Source: Deltaproteobacteria bacterium
Lineage (GTDB): Bacteria; Desulfobacterota; DSM-4660; Desulfatiglandales; Desulfatiglandaceae
DNA length: 17,368 bases
Reading direction: 5' to 3'
Assembly: GCA_013349725.1 (NCBI GenBank)
Contig: DUZB01000031.1
Location: 1 to 17,368, forward strand
How positions within the stretch are numbered: the first letter of the stretch is position 1; each line of letters begins with the position of its first letter. The notes beneath the pieces were generated by a model, which was given only the letters and a program-made list of their open reading frames with translations, made no database searches and was not told the DNA's origin. Shown here piece by piece: positions 7,444 to 15,295 of this stretch. Position numbers and translations under genes: made by a program.

Positions 7444-8013
7444 ATGATACCGACCGTTCAAGAATGCTTTCATTTGATGGATAAGTACGCCATGCTGGAA
7501 AATATTCGCGCCCACACGGTAGTGGTAGGAAAAATTGCGTTTCTTATAGCCCGTGATCTTCATCGTTCCGGAATCGATGTCTCCGTCAAGAAAGCCACTG
7601 TCGGGGCGCTCCTCCATGACATTGGCAAGACGCCCTCCCTTAAGTCCGGTGAAAACCACGCGGAGATAGGCATGCAGATCTGTCTTGAAAACAACCTGGA
7701 CGAAATCGCCCCCATTGTCAGAGAACATGTCAGATTGAAAAATTACGAGTTGGAAGGGAGTTATTGCGAAAAGGAAATTGTCTTCTACTCGGACAAACGG
7801 GTCAATCACGACAGGATCGTAAGCCTGAATGAACGGATGGACTATATTATTGACCGATATGCCCTTGGCAAGGAAGACCTCCGCGAGGCCATAAGGAAAA
7901 ATTTCCTCCTTTGCAGCAGGGTTGAAGAAAAACTATTCAGGAAGCTGGCCTTCAGACCCGAATCATTACCTCGTCTGGTGGAGTCTGAAGGTCCTGCCTT
8001 CCTTTCGTTGTAA
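7444..8013 (+). CDS. HD-domain phosphohydrolase of unknown substrate
   Basis: A 189-aa single-domain HD protein. Metal-binding residues in order are His24 (RAHTVVV), the His58-Asp59 doublet in LLHDIGK, His72 (ENHAEIG) and His95 (VREHV). This is the HDIG-type arrangement of metal-dependent phosphohydrolases. The C-terminal half (INERMDY...RKNFLLCSRVEEKLFRKL) is helical with no recognised second domain. The start is secure: AGGAGG at 7428-7433 stands 10 nt before the ATG. It is transcribed alone and ends 9 bp from the convergent Lys-rich gene. Small HD proteins of this kind act on nucleotides or cyclic nucleotides in other cases, but nothing here fixes the substrate. Confidence 0.88.
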   Translation: MIPTVQECFHLMDKYAMLENIRAHTVVVGKIAFLIARDLHRSGIDVSVKKATVGALLHDIGKTPSLKSGENHAEIGMQICLENNLDEIAPIVREHVRLKNYELEGSYCEKEIVFYSDKRVNHDRIVSLNERMDYIIDRYALGKEDLREAIRKNFLLCSRVEEKLFRKLAFRPESLPRLVESEGPAFLSL

Positions 8014-8022
8014 ACAGAGAAA

Positions 8023-8361
8023 TCACTCGGCTTTCTTCTCTTTTTTCTTTTTCTTTTTCTGCTGGCGTTTGCTTTCTGCCTCTTCTTGGGCTTCCTTTTT
8101 CCTGGACTTTTTTTCTTTGGGCGCCGCCAGTTTTTCCGCCTTGGTTACAATCATCTCCTGGACTTTCTTTTCCAGATTCACAATGGTTGCCAACCGGTTG
8201 TTCGTTTCCCTGAGCTTGGCTCTTATCTGCCTGACTGCGGTATCTTTGGCCGCTTTTCCGGATTCAACACCTTTCTCTTTGAGCTCTGCGAGCCTTTGAC
8301 TCAGTTTCTCCTCCCAGTAGGCTTTCTGTTCCGACCTTTCTTCTTTTCCTTTTGATGCCAT
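8023..8361 (-). CDS. small Lys/Glu-rich coiled-coil protein
   Basis: A 112-aa hypothetical, extremely charged. Residues about 15-75 (KAYWEEKLSQRLAELKEKG ... KLRETNNRLATIVNLEKKVQEMI) have the hydrophobic spacing of a helix or coiled coil. The last ~30 residues are a low-complexity Lys/Glu/Gln tail ending KKKKKKEKKAE. There is no cysteine, signal peptide or membrane segment. The ATG at 8361 follows AAAGGAAAAT, a fair ribosome site. The basic tail suggests nucleic-acid or ribosome association, but that is inference from composition only. I recall similar uncharacterised proteins in deltaproteobacteria. Confidence 0.75.
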   Translation of the reverse strand: MASKGKEERSEQKAYWEEKLSQRLAELKEKGVESGKAAKDTAVRQIRAKLRETNNRLATIVNLEKKVQEMIVTKAEKLAAPKEKKSRKKEAQEEAESKRQQKKKKKKEKKAE

Positions 8362-8427
8362 AATTTTCCTTTCTTTGTTCGTATAATCAAATAAATGAGG
8401 GCCCTAGTGCCTTCCCTGTGTCCTCAG

Positions 8428-8449
8428 CGATTCCTTTGAAGAGGAATCG
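8428..8449. other. perfect 8-bp inverted repeat upstream of the coiled-coil gene
   Basis: CGATTCCT, a 6-nt loop (TTGAAG), and AGGAATCG. It sits in the 147-bp gap between hypE and the coiled-coil gene, within the latter's probable 5' leader. There is no T-tract, so it is not an intrinsic terminator. It could be an mRNA hairpin or an operator. Confidence 0.4.
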
Positions 8450-8482
8450 AACGTATCCGACTCCTCTTTACCAGGAAATGAT

Positions 8483-8512
8483 TCAATAGTAAAGGACTCT
8501 TCTCAATGTCAA
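8483..8512 (-). promoter_or_regulatory. possible promoter of the coiled-coil gene
   Basis: On the minus strand TTGACA (8512-8507) overlaps the hypE stop codon, followed by an 18-nt spacer and TATTGA (8488-8483). The -35 is perfect but the -10 is poor, so read-through from hypE is the alternative. Confidence 0.35.
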
Positions 8513-9519
8513 CAAATCCTTGGAAGCTGCTCGCCCGTTAGGACCGGGAGAATCCGGGTGCCGCCGACTTTGGTTTTGAGCAATACTTTCCCTATGTTCT
8601 GATCGGTGACTTCTCCAACGATGGCGCTTTTTTTCCCCAGAGGATGTTTTTTCATGCTGCGAAGAACCGATTTTACGTCCTCTTTGGCAACGAACACCAG
8701 GCATTTTCCTTCATTGGCCACATACAGGGGATCGATTCCAAGTATTTCAGACACAGCCAAGACGGATCTGCTGATGGGAAGAGCGTCTTCAAAAAGGTGA
8801 ATGCCGACCCCGGACTGGTCTGCAATTTCATTCAGCGCCGTGGCGACTCCTCCCCGCGTGGGATCCCTGAGGATATGGGTTTGAGGGCAAACGTCAAGAA
8901 TTCGGCCAACAAGAGAGTTCAGAGGCGCGCTGTCGCTCAAAAGGGCCGACCTCAATTCCAAGCCCTGGCGCCGGGTGAGAATAGCCAGGCCGTGCTCTCC
9001 GATATGTCCGTTAATAAGGATCAGATCACCAGGCTTTCCGTTGCAGCTGCTCACGTCAATCCCGTCTGGAATAGAACCAATGCCTGCAGTATTAATAAAA
9101 ATTTTATCCGCATGCCCCTTGGGTACGACCTTGGTATCACCGGCCACCACCATTACCCCGGACTCCCGGCAAGCTTGGCCAACGGAATCTACAATCTTTG
9201 CGAGATCTTCAAGGGGAAAGCCTTCTTCCAGGATTAAACCGAGGGTCAGATAAAGAGGGACAGCTCCCTGCATGGACAGATCGTTTACCGTGCCATGGAC
9301 CGCCAGACTGCCAATATCCCCTCCCGGAAAAAAAATGGGATCCACCACGTAGGAGTCCGTTGTCATGGCCACATTTCCTCCGGAAAGATTCAAAACGGCG
9401 CTGTCATCCATCCTGTTGAGGAAACGGTTTGACAGGCGGCTCATGAAAATATCATGAACCAGCTCATGGGATGCTTCGCCCCCACTTCCATGGTCCAGAG
9501 TGATGAAATGGTTACGCAT
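8509..9519 (-). CDS. hypE: hydrogenase maturation protein HypE
   Basis: HypE dehydrates the carbamoyl group passed by HypF to its C-terminal cysteine, forming the thiocyanate that becomes the CN ligands of [NiFe]-hydrogenase. The protein ends in the diagnostic PRIC, with the acceptor Cys as last residue. It begins ITLDHGSGG, the PurM/AIR-synthase-like ATP-binding loop, followed by MTTDSYVVDPIFFPGGDIG and VAGDTKVVPKG. From the ATG at 9519 it is 336 aa, with AGGA 8 nt upstream. An in-frame ATG at 9534 adds five residues and cannot be excluded. It follows the 179-aa hypothetical closely and is probably the last gene of that operon. No hypA/B/C/D/F or hydrogenase gene is in the window. Confidence 0.96.
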   Translation of the reverse strand: MRNHFITLDHGSGGEASHELVHDIFMSRLSNRFLNRMDDSAVLNLSGGNVAMTTDSYVVDPIFFPGGDIGSLAVHGTVNDLSMQGAVPLYLTLGLILEEGFPLEDLAKIVDSVGQACRESGVMVVAGDTKVVPKGHADKIFINTAGIGSIPDGIDVSSCNGKPGDLILINGHIGEHGLAILTRRQGLELRSALLSDSAPLNSLVGRILDVCPQTHILRDPTRGGVATALNEIADQSGVGIHLFEDALPISRSVLAVSEILGIDPLYVANEGKCLVFVAKEDVKSVLRSMKKHPLGKKSAIVGEVTDQNIGKVLLKTKVGGTRILPVLTGEQLPRIC

Positions 9520-9541
9520 AGATGGGATCCTCATGTTGAAC

Positions 9542-10081
9542 CTACAGGGAATCTGAATAGCCTTTAATTTTTTTCATAAGATCCGGAATCATCTTCCTGA
9601 TAAAGCTTTCTCTGTCGTATGGGATCAGGGCGGAAAATTCCCCGTATGCGGGATGTTCTTCGCTCAACTGAGGGATTTTCGCCTGAAGAGAAAGACCCAG
9701 TTTCTCAAATCCGACCACAAGCTCCACAAGGGTGAGATCTTGTCCCGGATAACTTTCAAGCCAGCTGAGCCTTTTCATGCATTCAAATCTAATGCGATCC
9801 AGCAAGAACAGGTAATGGTCTATAATGAGCATTTTTTTTGTGGGATCCATCTCATTAAATTCAAACCCCGAGCCAAAATTCTTCAGGCTCATGATAAGAT
9901 CGTACAGATAAAACGTCCCCCGGTCTTTTCCCTGTGCCAGAAAAGAGAGCACTCTCAGAGAAACATCGCCGAGCCTTGTTTCAAGATCAAAATGCTCATG
10001 AAACCGGCTGGTCCAATTACGGAACCCTCTTTTTACCGCCAATAAAAGCCTGCTCTTTTCAAAGTCGATAATCTGCGGCAT
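9542..10081 (-). CDS. uncharacterised protein between the GNAT fusion and hypE
   Basis: A 179-aa soluble, probably all-helical protein with no domain I recognise. It has one cysteine, no signal peptide and no metal motif. The middle carries DPTKKMLIIDHYLFLLDRIRFECMKRL, an amphipathic helix with a charged face. Its ATG shares the A of the upstream gene's TAA (TAATG), so it is translated by coupling, and it ends just before hypE. The fixed position between the GNAT fusion and hypE suggests a shared role, but none can be named from sequence. Confidence 0.82.
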   Translation of the reverse strand: MPQIIDFEKSRLLLAVKRGFRNWTSRFHEHFDLETRLGDVSLRVLSFLAQGKDRGTFYLYDLIMSLKNFGSGFEFNEMDPTKKMLIIDHYLFLLDRIRFECMKRLSWLESYPGQDLTLVELVVGFEKLGLSLQAKIPQLSEEHPAYGEFSALIPYDRESFIRKMIPDLMKKIKGYSDSL

Positions 10082-11979
10082 TATCTTTTTTCGCCACCTT
10101 CCAGATGGTTTTCATCCCGGGCGGAAAAAGGGATCTTCAGTTCATACACGCCGCTGTCCAGAACAGCCTTGATAGGTCTTTCAGAAGCAGATTCAAACAC
10201 TTTCAGCATCGCTTTATTCGTAGCCAGTACGTCAGCCTGAAATCCTTCGATCCCCCTGTCCTGCGAAATTTTCATGAGGGTTTTAAAGAGAAATGTTGCA
10301 ATCCCTTTTCCCTGAAAAGCCTCATCAACCACGAACGCCACGTCGGCATAGGGCCGGTCGTGAAAACGTACATACCGCGCTTCTGCGACGATTCTTCCTT
10401 CACCCGGTCCCCCCATGAGACCAACAATGGACATGATCGTTCTGTAATCTACATTGACATAATCCTGCATTTTGGAATGGGGCATGGTTTTAATGGGCGA
10501 GAAGTAGCGATAATAGACCGACTTATCAGAAAACCGGTAAAAAAGGCGCCGCATTTCATCCACGTCAGACGGCTTGATGGCTCGGAAACGAATCGTCAAA
10601 CCGTCCTTGAATGTCTGGGTCCACGCAAGTTTCTCCGGATAAAGACGCCCTGATTCTGAAAGATAGATCTGGTTCGGATACAGAATGTGTTTCTCTTTGG
10701 CAAGGGTCACCAGTTCTTCCCTGTCGTCGGGATGTGCGATATCAATCAGTGCCAGGGCCCTTTCTCGAATGGTCCTTCCTGTCATGGATGCGAGGCCATA
10801 CTCGGTTACCACCATATCCATGGCCTCCCTTCCTGAAAATTGATCGGGAAAATTTCCCAGAGAAAGAAGGATGTTGGGCTCATTCTTCAGATTTCGGCTC
10901 GGCAGGGCAAAAATGATTCGCCCCCCCTTTGAAAATGTTGTTCCATTCAGGAATTCCTGGGCCTCACCGGGTCCGGCCCCTACATTTCCTTTTCCTGTGT
11001 GCAGAGCAACGGCTCCTGTAAGATCTACCTTGCGGGCCGGAATCACAACAATGAATCGGTCGTTGCTTCCGATTCTTTTGGGATCTGCCACCACATCAAT
11101 TCCCTGAAATTCCACAAGCGGATTGCGGTGAAGCCAGGTGAGCAGCTCCGATGTTCCCAGGGCGTAGGCTGCCAGAGATTTCCCAAGAAAAATTCCTTTC
11201 CTTCGATTGGAGACAGCCCCACTTTTTACCAGATCCATCACCGCATCCGTAAAAAAAGGAGAATGGATGCCCAAATGTTTTTTTTCTCTCAGATGAAGCG
11301 CCATGGCCTCAAACAGGGGACCTACGGAAAATGCCAGACAGCTTCCATCCTGAATGATGGATGCCACATTGGCGCCCACCTTGTCGTACACCTCATCTAC
11401 AGGCCACCGGGGGAAATAAATGGGTGGTTCCGTGGCATCTACCAGAAAGTCAAAATCATCCACATGAACAAAGGTATCGCCAAGAGTCCTGGGCGCCCAC
11501 TCATTCACTTCGCCTACGACAATGGAAGCCTGTTCCATCGCCTGTCTGGCCACATCTATGGCGGGGCCGAGACTGCAGTACCCCTCCCTGTCAGGGGGGG
11601 TAATCTGGATAAACGCCGCATCAATTCCGATCTTACCGGACTCAATCAGGGAAGGAATGCGCGAAAAACTTGTGGGAATCAGATCAATTCTTCCTTCGGT
11701 GATGGCCTCGCTCGCCAACCAGCCCGCAAAAAATGTTTTCAGCCTGAATTTATGGGTGTCCTGTTCCGCTACGGATATGGCCTGACCGAAGCTGACCAGT
11801 TGGATAAATTCCAGATCTCTCAGGTTGCCCAGTGTGGAAGCCATTAGACTCTTCACCAGGGCGCGGGGTTCCGCTACACCTGTACCTAAAAAAATACTCA
11901 TTCCGGGTTTTATCTTGGAAAGTACTTTCTCAGGGGATACCCGTTTTGCTCTCCAGTTCACTTTCTTGCAATTAAACAT
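10081..11979 (-). CDS. acetyl-CoA hydrolase/transferase-like protein fused to a GNAT acetyltransferase
   Basis: A 632-aa fusion. Residues about 1-440 follow the 4-hydroxybutyrate/acetyl-CoA CoA-transferase fold (FLGTGVAEPRALV, ITPPDREGYCSLG, VVTEYGLASMTGRT, LIDIAHPDDREELV). Residues about 460-620 are a GNAT N-acetyltransferase with RFRAIKPSDVDEMRRLFYRFSD and the acetyl-CoA pyrophosphate loop QGKGIA (556-561). The residue aligned with the catalytic Glu238 of Clostridium aminobutyricum 4-hydroxybutyrate CoA-transferase (HSEM) is Pro241 here (HSPFF), and its GIG loop is SVG (218-220). Classical CoA transfer is therefore doubtful. The first half may bind acyl-CoA or feed the acetyltransferase. 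AAGGAG precedes the ATG, which overlaps the upstream TAA as TAATG. Cytosolic; substrate unknown. Confidence 0.92.
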   Translation of the reverse strand: MFNCKKVNWRAKRVSPEKVLSKIKPGMSIFLGTGVAEPRALVKSLMASTLGNLRDLEFIQLVSFGQAISVAEQDTHKFRLKTFFAGWLASEAITEGRIDLIPTSFSRIPSLIESGKIGIDAAFIQITPPDREGYCSLGPAIDVARQAMEQASIVVGEVNEWAPRTLGDTFVHVDDFDFLVDATEPPIYFPRWPVDEVYDKVGANVASIIQDGSCLAFSVGPLFEAMALHLREKKHLGIHSPFFTDAVMDLVKSGAVSNRRKGIFLGKSLAAYALGTSELLTWLHRNPLVEFQGIDVVADPKRIGSNDRFIVVIPARKVDLTGAVALHTGKGNVGAGPGEAQEFLNGTTFSKGGRIIFALPSRNLKNEPNILLSLGNFPDQFSGREAMDMVVTEYGLASMTGRTIRERALALIDIAHPDDREELVTLAKEKHILYPNQIYLSESGRLYPEKLAWTQTFKDGLTIRFRAIKPSDVDEMRRLFYRFSDKSVYYRYFSPIKTMPHSKMQDYVNVDYRTIMSIVGLMGGPGEGRIVAEARYVRFHDRPYADVAFVVDEAFQGKGIATFLFKTLMKISQDRGIEGFQADVLATNKAMLKVFESASERPIKAVLDSGVYELKIPFSARDENHLEGGEKR

Positions 11980-12905
11980 TAGTGTTTTTTCTCCTTCAGA
12001 CTGGAATTCAGCCTGAATTTTTCCGCCACATCCAGGAGATTCTTTTCCCAGTCTTCAGCTAAAGGATCAGCGATGACCACACGAGCGCCTGTTTCCCTGG
12101 CTACCACCCGGGCGGTTTTTGTGGAAAATTGCGGTTGGACAAAAACTGCCCCAACCCCGTTGTTTCGCGCATAGCGGATGACTTCCACCAGGTATGCCGC
12201 ACCGGGTTCCTTGCCTTCCGCTTCCACAGGGATCTGCGTTAATCCGTAATGATCAGCAAAATACCCCCAGGTGGGATGAAAAACCAGAAAAGCGTTCTGT
12301 TTGCCGACCGTTTCAAGGATTTCCTTTATTTTCCTGTCCAGACGGTCGAGTTCGGCCAGGAACAGGCTCAGATTGTTTTCATATACGGCCCTGTTTGAAG
12401 GATCCGTTCGAACAAGGGACTCTGCAATAACAATGGCCTGCGACTTTACGAGAGGCGGGGAAAGCCAGATATGGGGATCAGGATAATCGCCCTTCTTTGC
12501 ATTCTTTTCTTCCCGGCCATGAACGTCCTCCCGAAGCCCATGATGGTGGGCCATCATATGCCGTTTCTTGATTCCCCGGTCCGTATACACAATCGCCATT
12601 TCCGGATTGACTCCCTTGAATCTTTCCAACCAGGTTTTTTCAAAAGGAACTCCAATGGCAAAATAGATTCCGGAGGCATGAAGATCTTTGAGTTGTGCGG
12701 GTTTTGGCTCATAAGTAGCAGGACTGAAACCGGGGAGTACCATTACAGAGACAGCCACCAGGTTTCCCCCGATTTTTTTTACGAAATACCTCTGGGGCAA
12801 AATGCTCACGGTAACGTGTAGTTTTTCATCTGCCAGGCTTGCCTGAGGACCCAGCCCACAAAGCATACTGATCAGGGAACATATAATAAAAATCCTTGGC
12901 AACAC
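11979..12905 (-). CDS. ZnuA-type metal ABC transporter substrate-binding protein
   Basis: Periplasmic metal-binding protein of the cluster A-I (ZnuA/TroA) family, 308 aa from a GTG start at 12905 preceded by AGGAAGGA. Residues 1-25 are a signal peptide (cleavage about ASLA-DE). Metal ligands visible are His145 (DPHIW), His210 (FHPTWGYFADHYGL) and Asp280. The expected first His, in the PHxYEP-type motif, is absent: the sequence is SPATYEPKP (61-69). A His-rich loop (RHMMAHHHG, 115-123, plus His129) is typical of zinc or nickel/zinc binders. No ATPase or permease gene is adjacent. It starts a coupled operon ending in hypE, which makes nickel a possible alternative to zinc, but the sequence cannot decide. 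Confidence 0.9.
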   Translation of the reverse strand: MLPRIFIICSLISMLCGLGPQASLADEKLHVTVSILPQRYFVKKIGGNLVAVSVMVLPGFSPATYEPKPAQLKDLHASGIYFAIGVPFEKTWLERFKGVNPEMAIVYTDRGIKKRHMMAHHHGLREDVHGREEKNAKKGDYPDPHIWLSPPLVKSQAIVIAESLVRTDPSNRAVYENNLSLFLAELDRLDRKIKEILETVGKQNAFLVFHPTWGYFADHYGLTQIPVEAEGKEPGAAYLVEVIRYARNNGVGAVFVQPQFSTKTARVVARETGARVVIADPLAEDWEKNLLDVAEKFRLNSSLKEKKH

Positions 12906-12960
12906 GGCAAAGTCCTTCCTGGTGCACGGGCAAAATCACGCTGCGAAAATCTTTCATCAA

Positions 12961-13062
12961 CAATCGAATATCGAACAATCGATCCCCGAATTACGAATTT
13001 CTACAAGGTGAAATGCTCTGTCTTCCTTCGTAACTCGTCACTCCTTGATCGCCATTCGATTA
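12961..13062. repeat. degenerate tracts with 7-nt periodicity
   Basis: Two tracts in the 193-bp gap between the metal-binding protein gene and prmC. In the first, CGA occurs at 12965, 12972, 12980, 12987 and 12994 (steps 7, 8, 7, 7). In the second, TCG/TCC occurs at 13028, 13035, 13042, 13049 and 13056 (step 7 throughout). No ORF or RNA gene fits. Confidence 0.6.
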
Positions 13063-13098
13063 CTTTTCATTCCCCGCCGGTTGTTTCAAGCGGTTCGG

Positions 13099-13977
13099 TC
13101 ACACCTTCCGGGCCATAACCACCCTGTATAAACGGCTGTAGTCCTTCACCCGCTTTATTCCGGTGTAGGCATTCATTTCATCCATCATGGTCATGACCGT
13201 CCCGGTTTGTCCCGGAGACATTTCGATCATGAGCCATCCTCCGGAATCCATGAAATCGGGGGCATATTTTATAATCTCTTTGATGCAATGTAACCCTTCC
13301 TCTTTTCCGTCCAATGCAATCTTCGGTTCATGGTCTCTTACCTCGGGAGGAAGATCAGGGTATTCACTGGTAGAGACGTAGGGAGGGTTGGAGAGAATCA
13401 GATCAAAACGCAGATTCGTGATGGGCGCCCATAAATCACCCTGCAAAAACTCTATTTTCCCTGATACCTTATGGGCATCTGCATTACGCCTTGCCACCTT
13501 CAGGGCATCTTCTGAAATATCCGTAGCCCATACACGAGCATCCTCAATCTCCCTTGCCGCAACAACCGAGACAATCCCGCTTCCGGTACACATATCGAGG
13601 ACCCTCAGGGATTCCCCCGATGAAACCGGAATCGTTTTTGCGAGAGCGATAGCATGTTCCAGAAGGACCTCCGTTTCAGGCCTCGGGACAAGGACTTTGC
13701 TGTTCACTTCAAAATCAAGAGACCAGAACTCCTGTTTCCCGGTGATATACTGCAATGGTTCATGCCCAATGCGGCGTTGTATGAGTGCGCGAAAATCAGA
13801 AACTTCCTTTTTGGTCAGCGGTTTGTCAAAGTTTAGATAGAGGCCGATCCGTTCAAGTTTCAGTCCGTGCGCCAAAAGGACTTCTGCGGTGAGGCGAGGG
13901 TTTTCTATTTCCTTTTGCCGCAGATAATCCACAGCAACAGAGAGCAGGTCCTTTATTTTCCATTTCTTTTCAGGCAT
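13099..13977 (-). CDS. prmC: peptide chain release factor N5-glutamine methyltransferase
   Basis: SAM-dependent methyltransferase (PrmC/HemK) that methylates the glutamine of the GGQ motif in release factors RF1 and RF2. It is 292 aa, the normal length. The N-terminal helical RF-binding domain (1-75) leads to EFWSLDFEV and VLVPRPETE (95-103). The SAM loop is VLDMCTGSGIVSVVAA (126-141), and the diagnostic NPPY (197-200) binds the substrate glutamine. It lies 70 bp downstream of prfA, whose product is its substrate, in the same transcription unit. The ribosome site upstream of the ATG at 13977 is weak. Confidence 0.96.
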   Translation of the reverse strand: MPEKKWKIKDLLSVAVDYLRQKEIENPRLTAEVLLAHGLKLERIGLYLNFDKPLTKKEVSDFRALIQRRIGHEPLQYITGKQEFWSLDFEVNSKVLVPRPETEVLLEHAIALAKTIPVSSGESLRVLDMCTGSGIVSVVAAREIEDARVWATDISEDALKVARRNADAHKVSGKIEFLQGDLWAPITNLRFDLILSNPPYVSTSEYPDLPPEVRDHEPKIALDGKEEGLHCIKEIIKYAPDFMDSGGWLMIEMSPGQTGTVMTMMDEMNAYTGIKRVKDYSRLYRVVMARKV

Positions 13978-14047
13978 ACGGTTTTTAAGATAATGTTTTT
14001 GGGGATTTCGATATGCGATCTCCGAAGAAATGTTTCCGACTGTACCT

Positions 14048-15112
14048 CTACCGGGTCTTTTTCAGGGATTCGGACTGAAAATGCATTACGAGGGGATCTA
14101 TAATCATATCCAACTCTCCATGGAGGAGGGTTTCCAGTTTGTAGAGGGTAAGTCCGATCCTGTGATCGGTGACCCGCGCCTGTGGAAAATTGTAGGTTCG
14201 AATCCTCTCACTTCTGTCGCCTGAGCCTACCATGGCTCTGCGTTCCTCACTCATTTTGGAATGCTGTTCAGCAGTTTCCTGATCCAGCATCCTGGATCTG
14301 AGAACCTTCATCGCTTTGGCTTTGTTTTTGTGCTGAGACTTTTCGTCCTGACATGTCACGACAATACCTGTAGGAAGATGTGTAATTCGAACAGCCGAAT
14401 CCGTCGTGTTCACATGCTGACCGCCGCAGCCGGAGGATCGGTAAACATCTATCCGAAGGTCTTCCGGATTAATTTCCACATCGATCTCCTCAGCCTCGGG
14501 CAGAATGGCCACGGTCACCGCTGACGTATGTATCCTGCCCTGGGTTTCCGTCTCCGGAACCCGCTGTACACGATGAACGCCGCTCTCATATTTCAGCCTG
14601 CTATAGACCATACGTCCAGAAACAAGGACAATAATTTCCTTGAACCCACCGATGCCCGTTAGGTTTTGACTCAGAATTTCCGTCTTCCATCCCCTGGTTT
14701 CCGAGTAGCGGCTGTACATGCGGAAAAGATCAGCTGCAAAGAGTGCGGCTTCTTCTCCACCAGTGCCCGCCCTGATTTCCAGAAGAATATTTTTTTCATC
14801 ATTGGGATCTTTGGGAGTCAGCATCATTATGAGTCCTTCTTCAATCTCTTCAAGGTCTGATGTCAGAGACTCAATTTCCTCTCTTGCAAGCTTTCTCATG
14901 TCGGGATCAGGATCGTTCAGAAAAGATCTGTTTTCTTCGATTTGATTTTGGACGGACTGGTGTTTTCTGAAAGCGGTTACGATGGGGAGCAGAGCGCTGT
15001 GCTCTTTGGCAAATTTCTGATAGGTCTTTTGATCGCGAGCTACCTCTGGACGGCTGAGGCTGAATTCCAGATCGACGTATCGATCTTCGATCTCTCTAAT
15101 TTTTCCAAACAT
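14048..15112 (-). CDS. prfA: peptide chain release factor 1
   Basis: RF1 recognises UAA and UAG stop codons and triggers peptidyl-tRNA hydrolysis. It is 354 aa from the ATG at 15112. The codon-recognition tripeptide is PET (186-188, in [10 protein letters not shown]), the P-x-T form of RF1 rather than the SPF of RF2. The hydrolysis motif GGQ is at 230-232 within [10 protein letters not shown]. The frame extends to an ATG at 15160, adding 16 residues unlike RF1 homologues. I choose 15112 because [16 protein letters not shown] matches the usual start and AAAGG precedes it. It ends in TAG. Confidence 0.96.
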   Translation of the reverse strand: MFGKIREIEDRYVDLEFSLSRPEVARDQKTYQKFAKEHSALLPIVTAFRKHQSVQNQIEENRSFLNDPDPDMRKLAREEIESLTSDLEEIEEGLIMMLTPKDPNDEKNILLEIRAGTGGEEAALFAADLFRMYSRYSETRGWKTEILSQNLTGIGGFKEIIVLVSGRMVYSRLKYESGVHRVQRVPETETQGRIHTSAVTVAILPEAEEIDVEINPEDLRIDVYRSSGCGGQHVNTTDSAVRITHLPTGIVVTCQDEKSQHKNKAKAMKVLRSRMLDQETAEQHSKMSEERRAMVGSGDRSERIRTYNFPQARVTDHRIGLTLYKLETLLHGELDMIIDPLVMHFQSESLKKTR

Positions 15113-15220
15113 AACCTTTGGCCTTTCCCATGCGTGCGACTGCTTCAGAAAGTCGCTCACGAAAAACCTTTCTTACCCATGGACGACAGTTCTGGGAAGA
15201 CGTCCGGCTCATTGGACCGC

Positions 15221-15291
15221 GATGCTGGATGTCAATTCGGAAGCTTGATGTTTTACCAGTATCCAGTATCCAGTATCGAGCATCCAGCATC
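15221..15291. repeat. five tandem heptamers and a distal inverted decamer
   Basis: Positions 15256-15290 are five exact 7-mers: CCAGTAT three times, CGAGCAT, then CCAGCAT. Their end (ATCCAGCATC, 15282-15291) is the reverse complement of GATGCTGGAT at 15221-15230, so the rpmE-prfA spacer could fold into a hairpin with a ~50-nt loop. No coding function. Confidence 0.8.
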
Positions 15292-15295
15292 ACTC

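Noticed and set aside
10999..11847. 282-codon open frame on the plus strand
   Set aside because: Antisense shadow of the GNAT fusion gene; no recognisable domain and no ribosome site, whereas the opposite frame is clearly conserved.
12961..13062. CRISPR array
   Set aside because: Units are 7 nt with variable interiors; no 24-37 nt repeats, no spacers of even length and no cas genes.
15096..15293. 65-codon minus-strand frame (MLDARYWILDTGK...)
   Set aside because: It is a translation of the heptamer array and the rpmE-prfA spacer, with no conserved domain.
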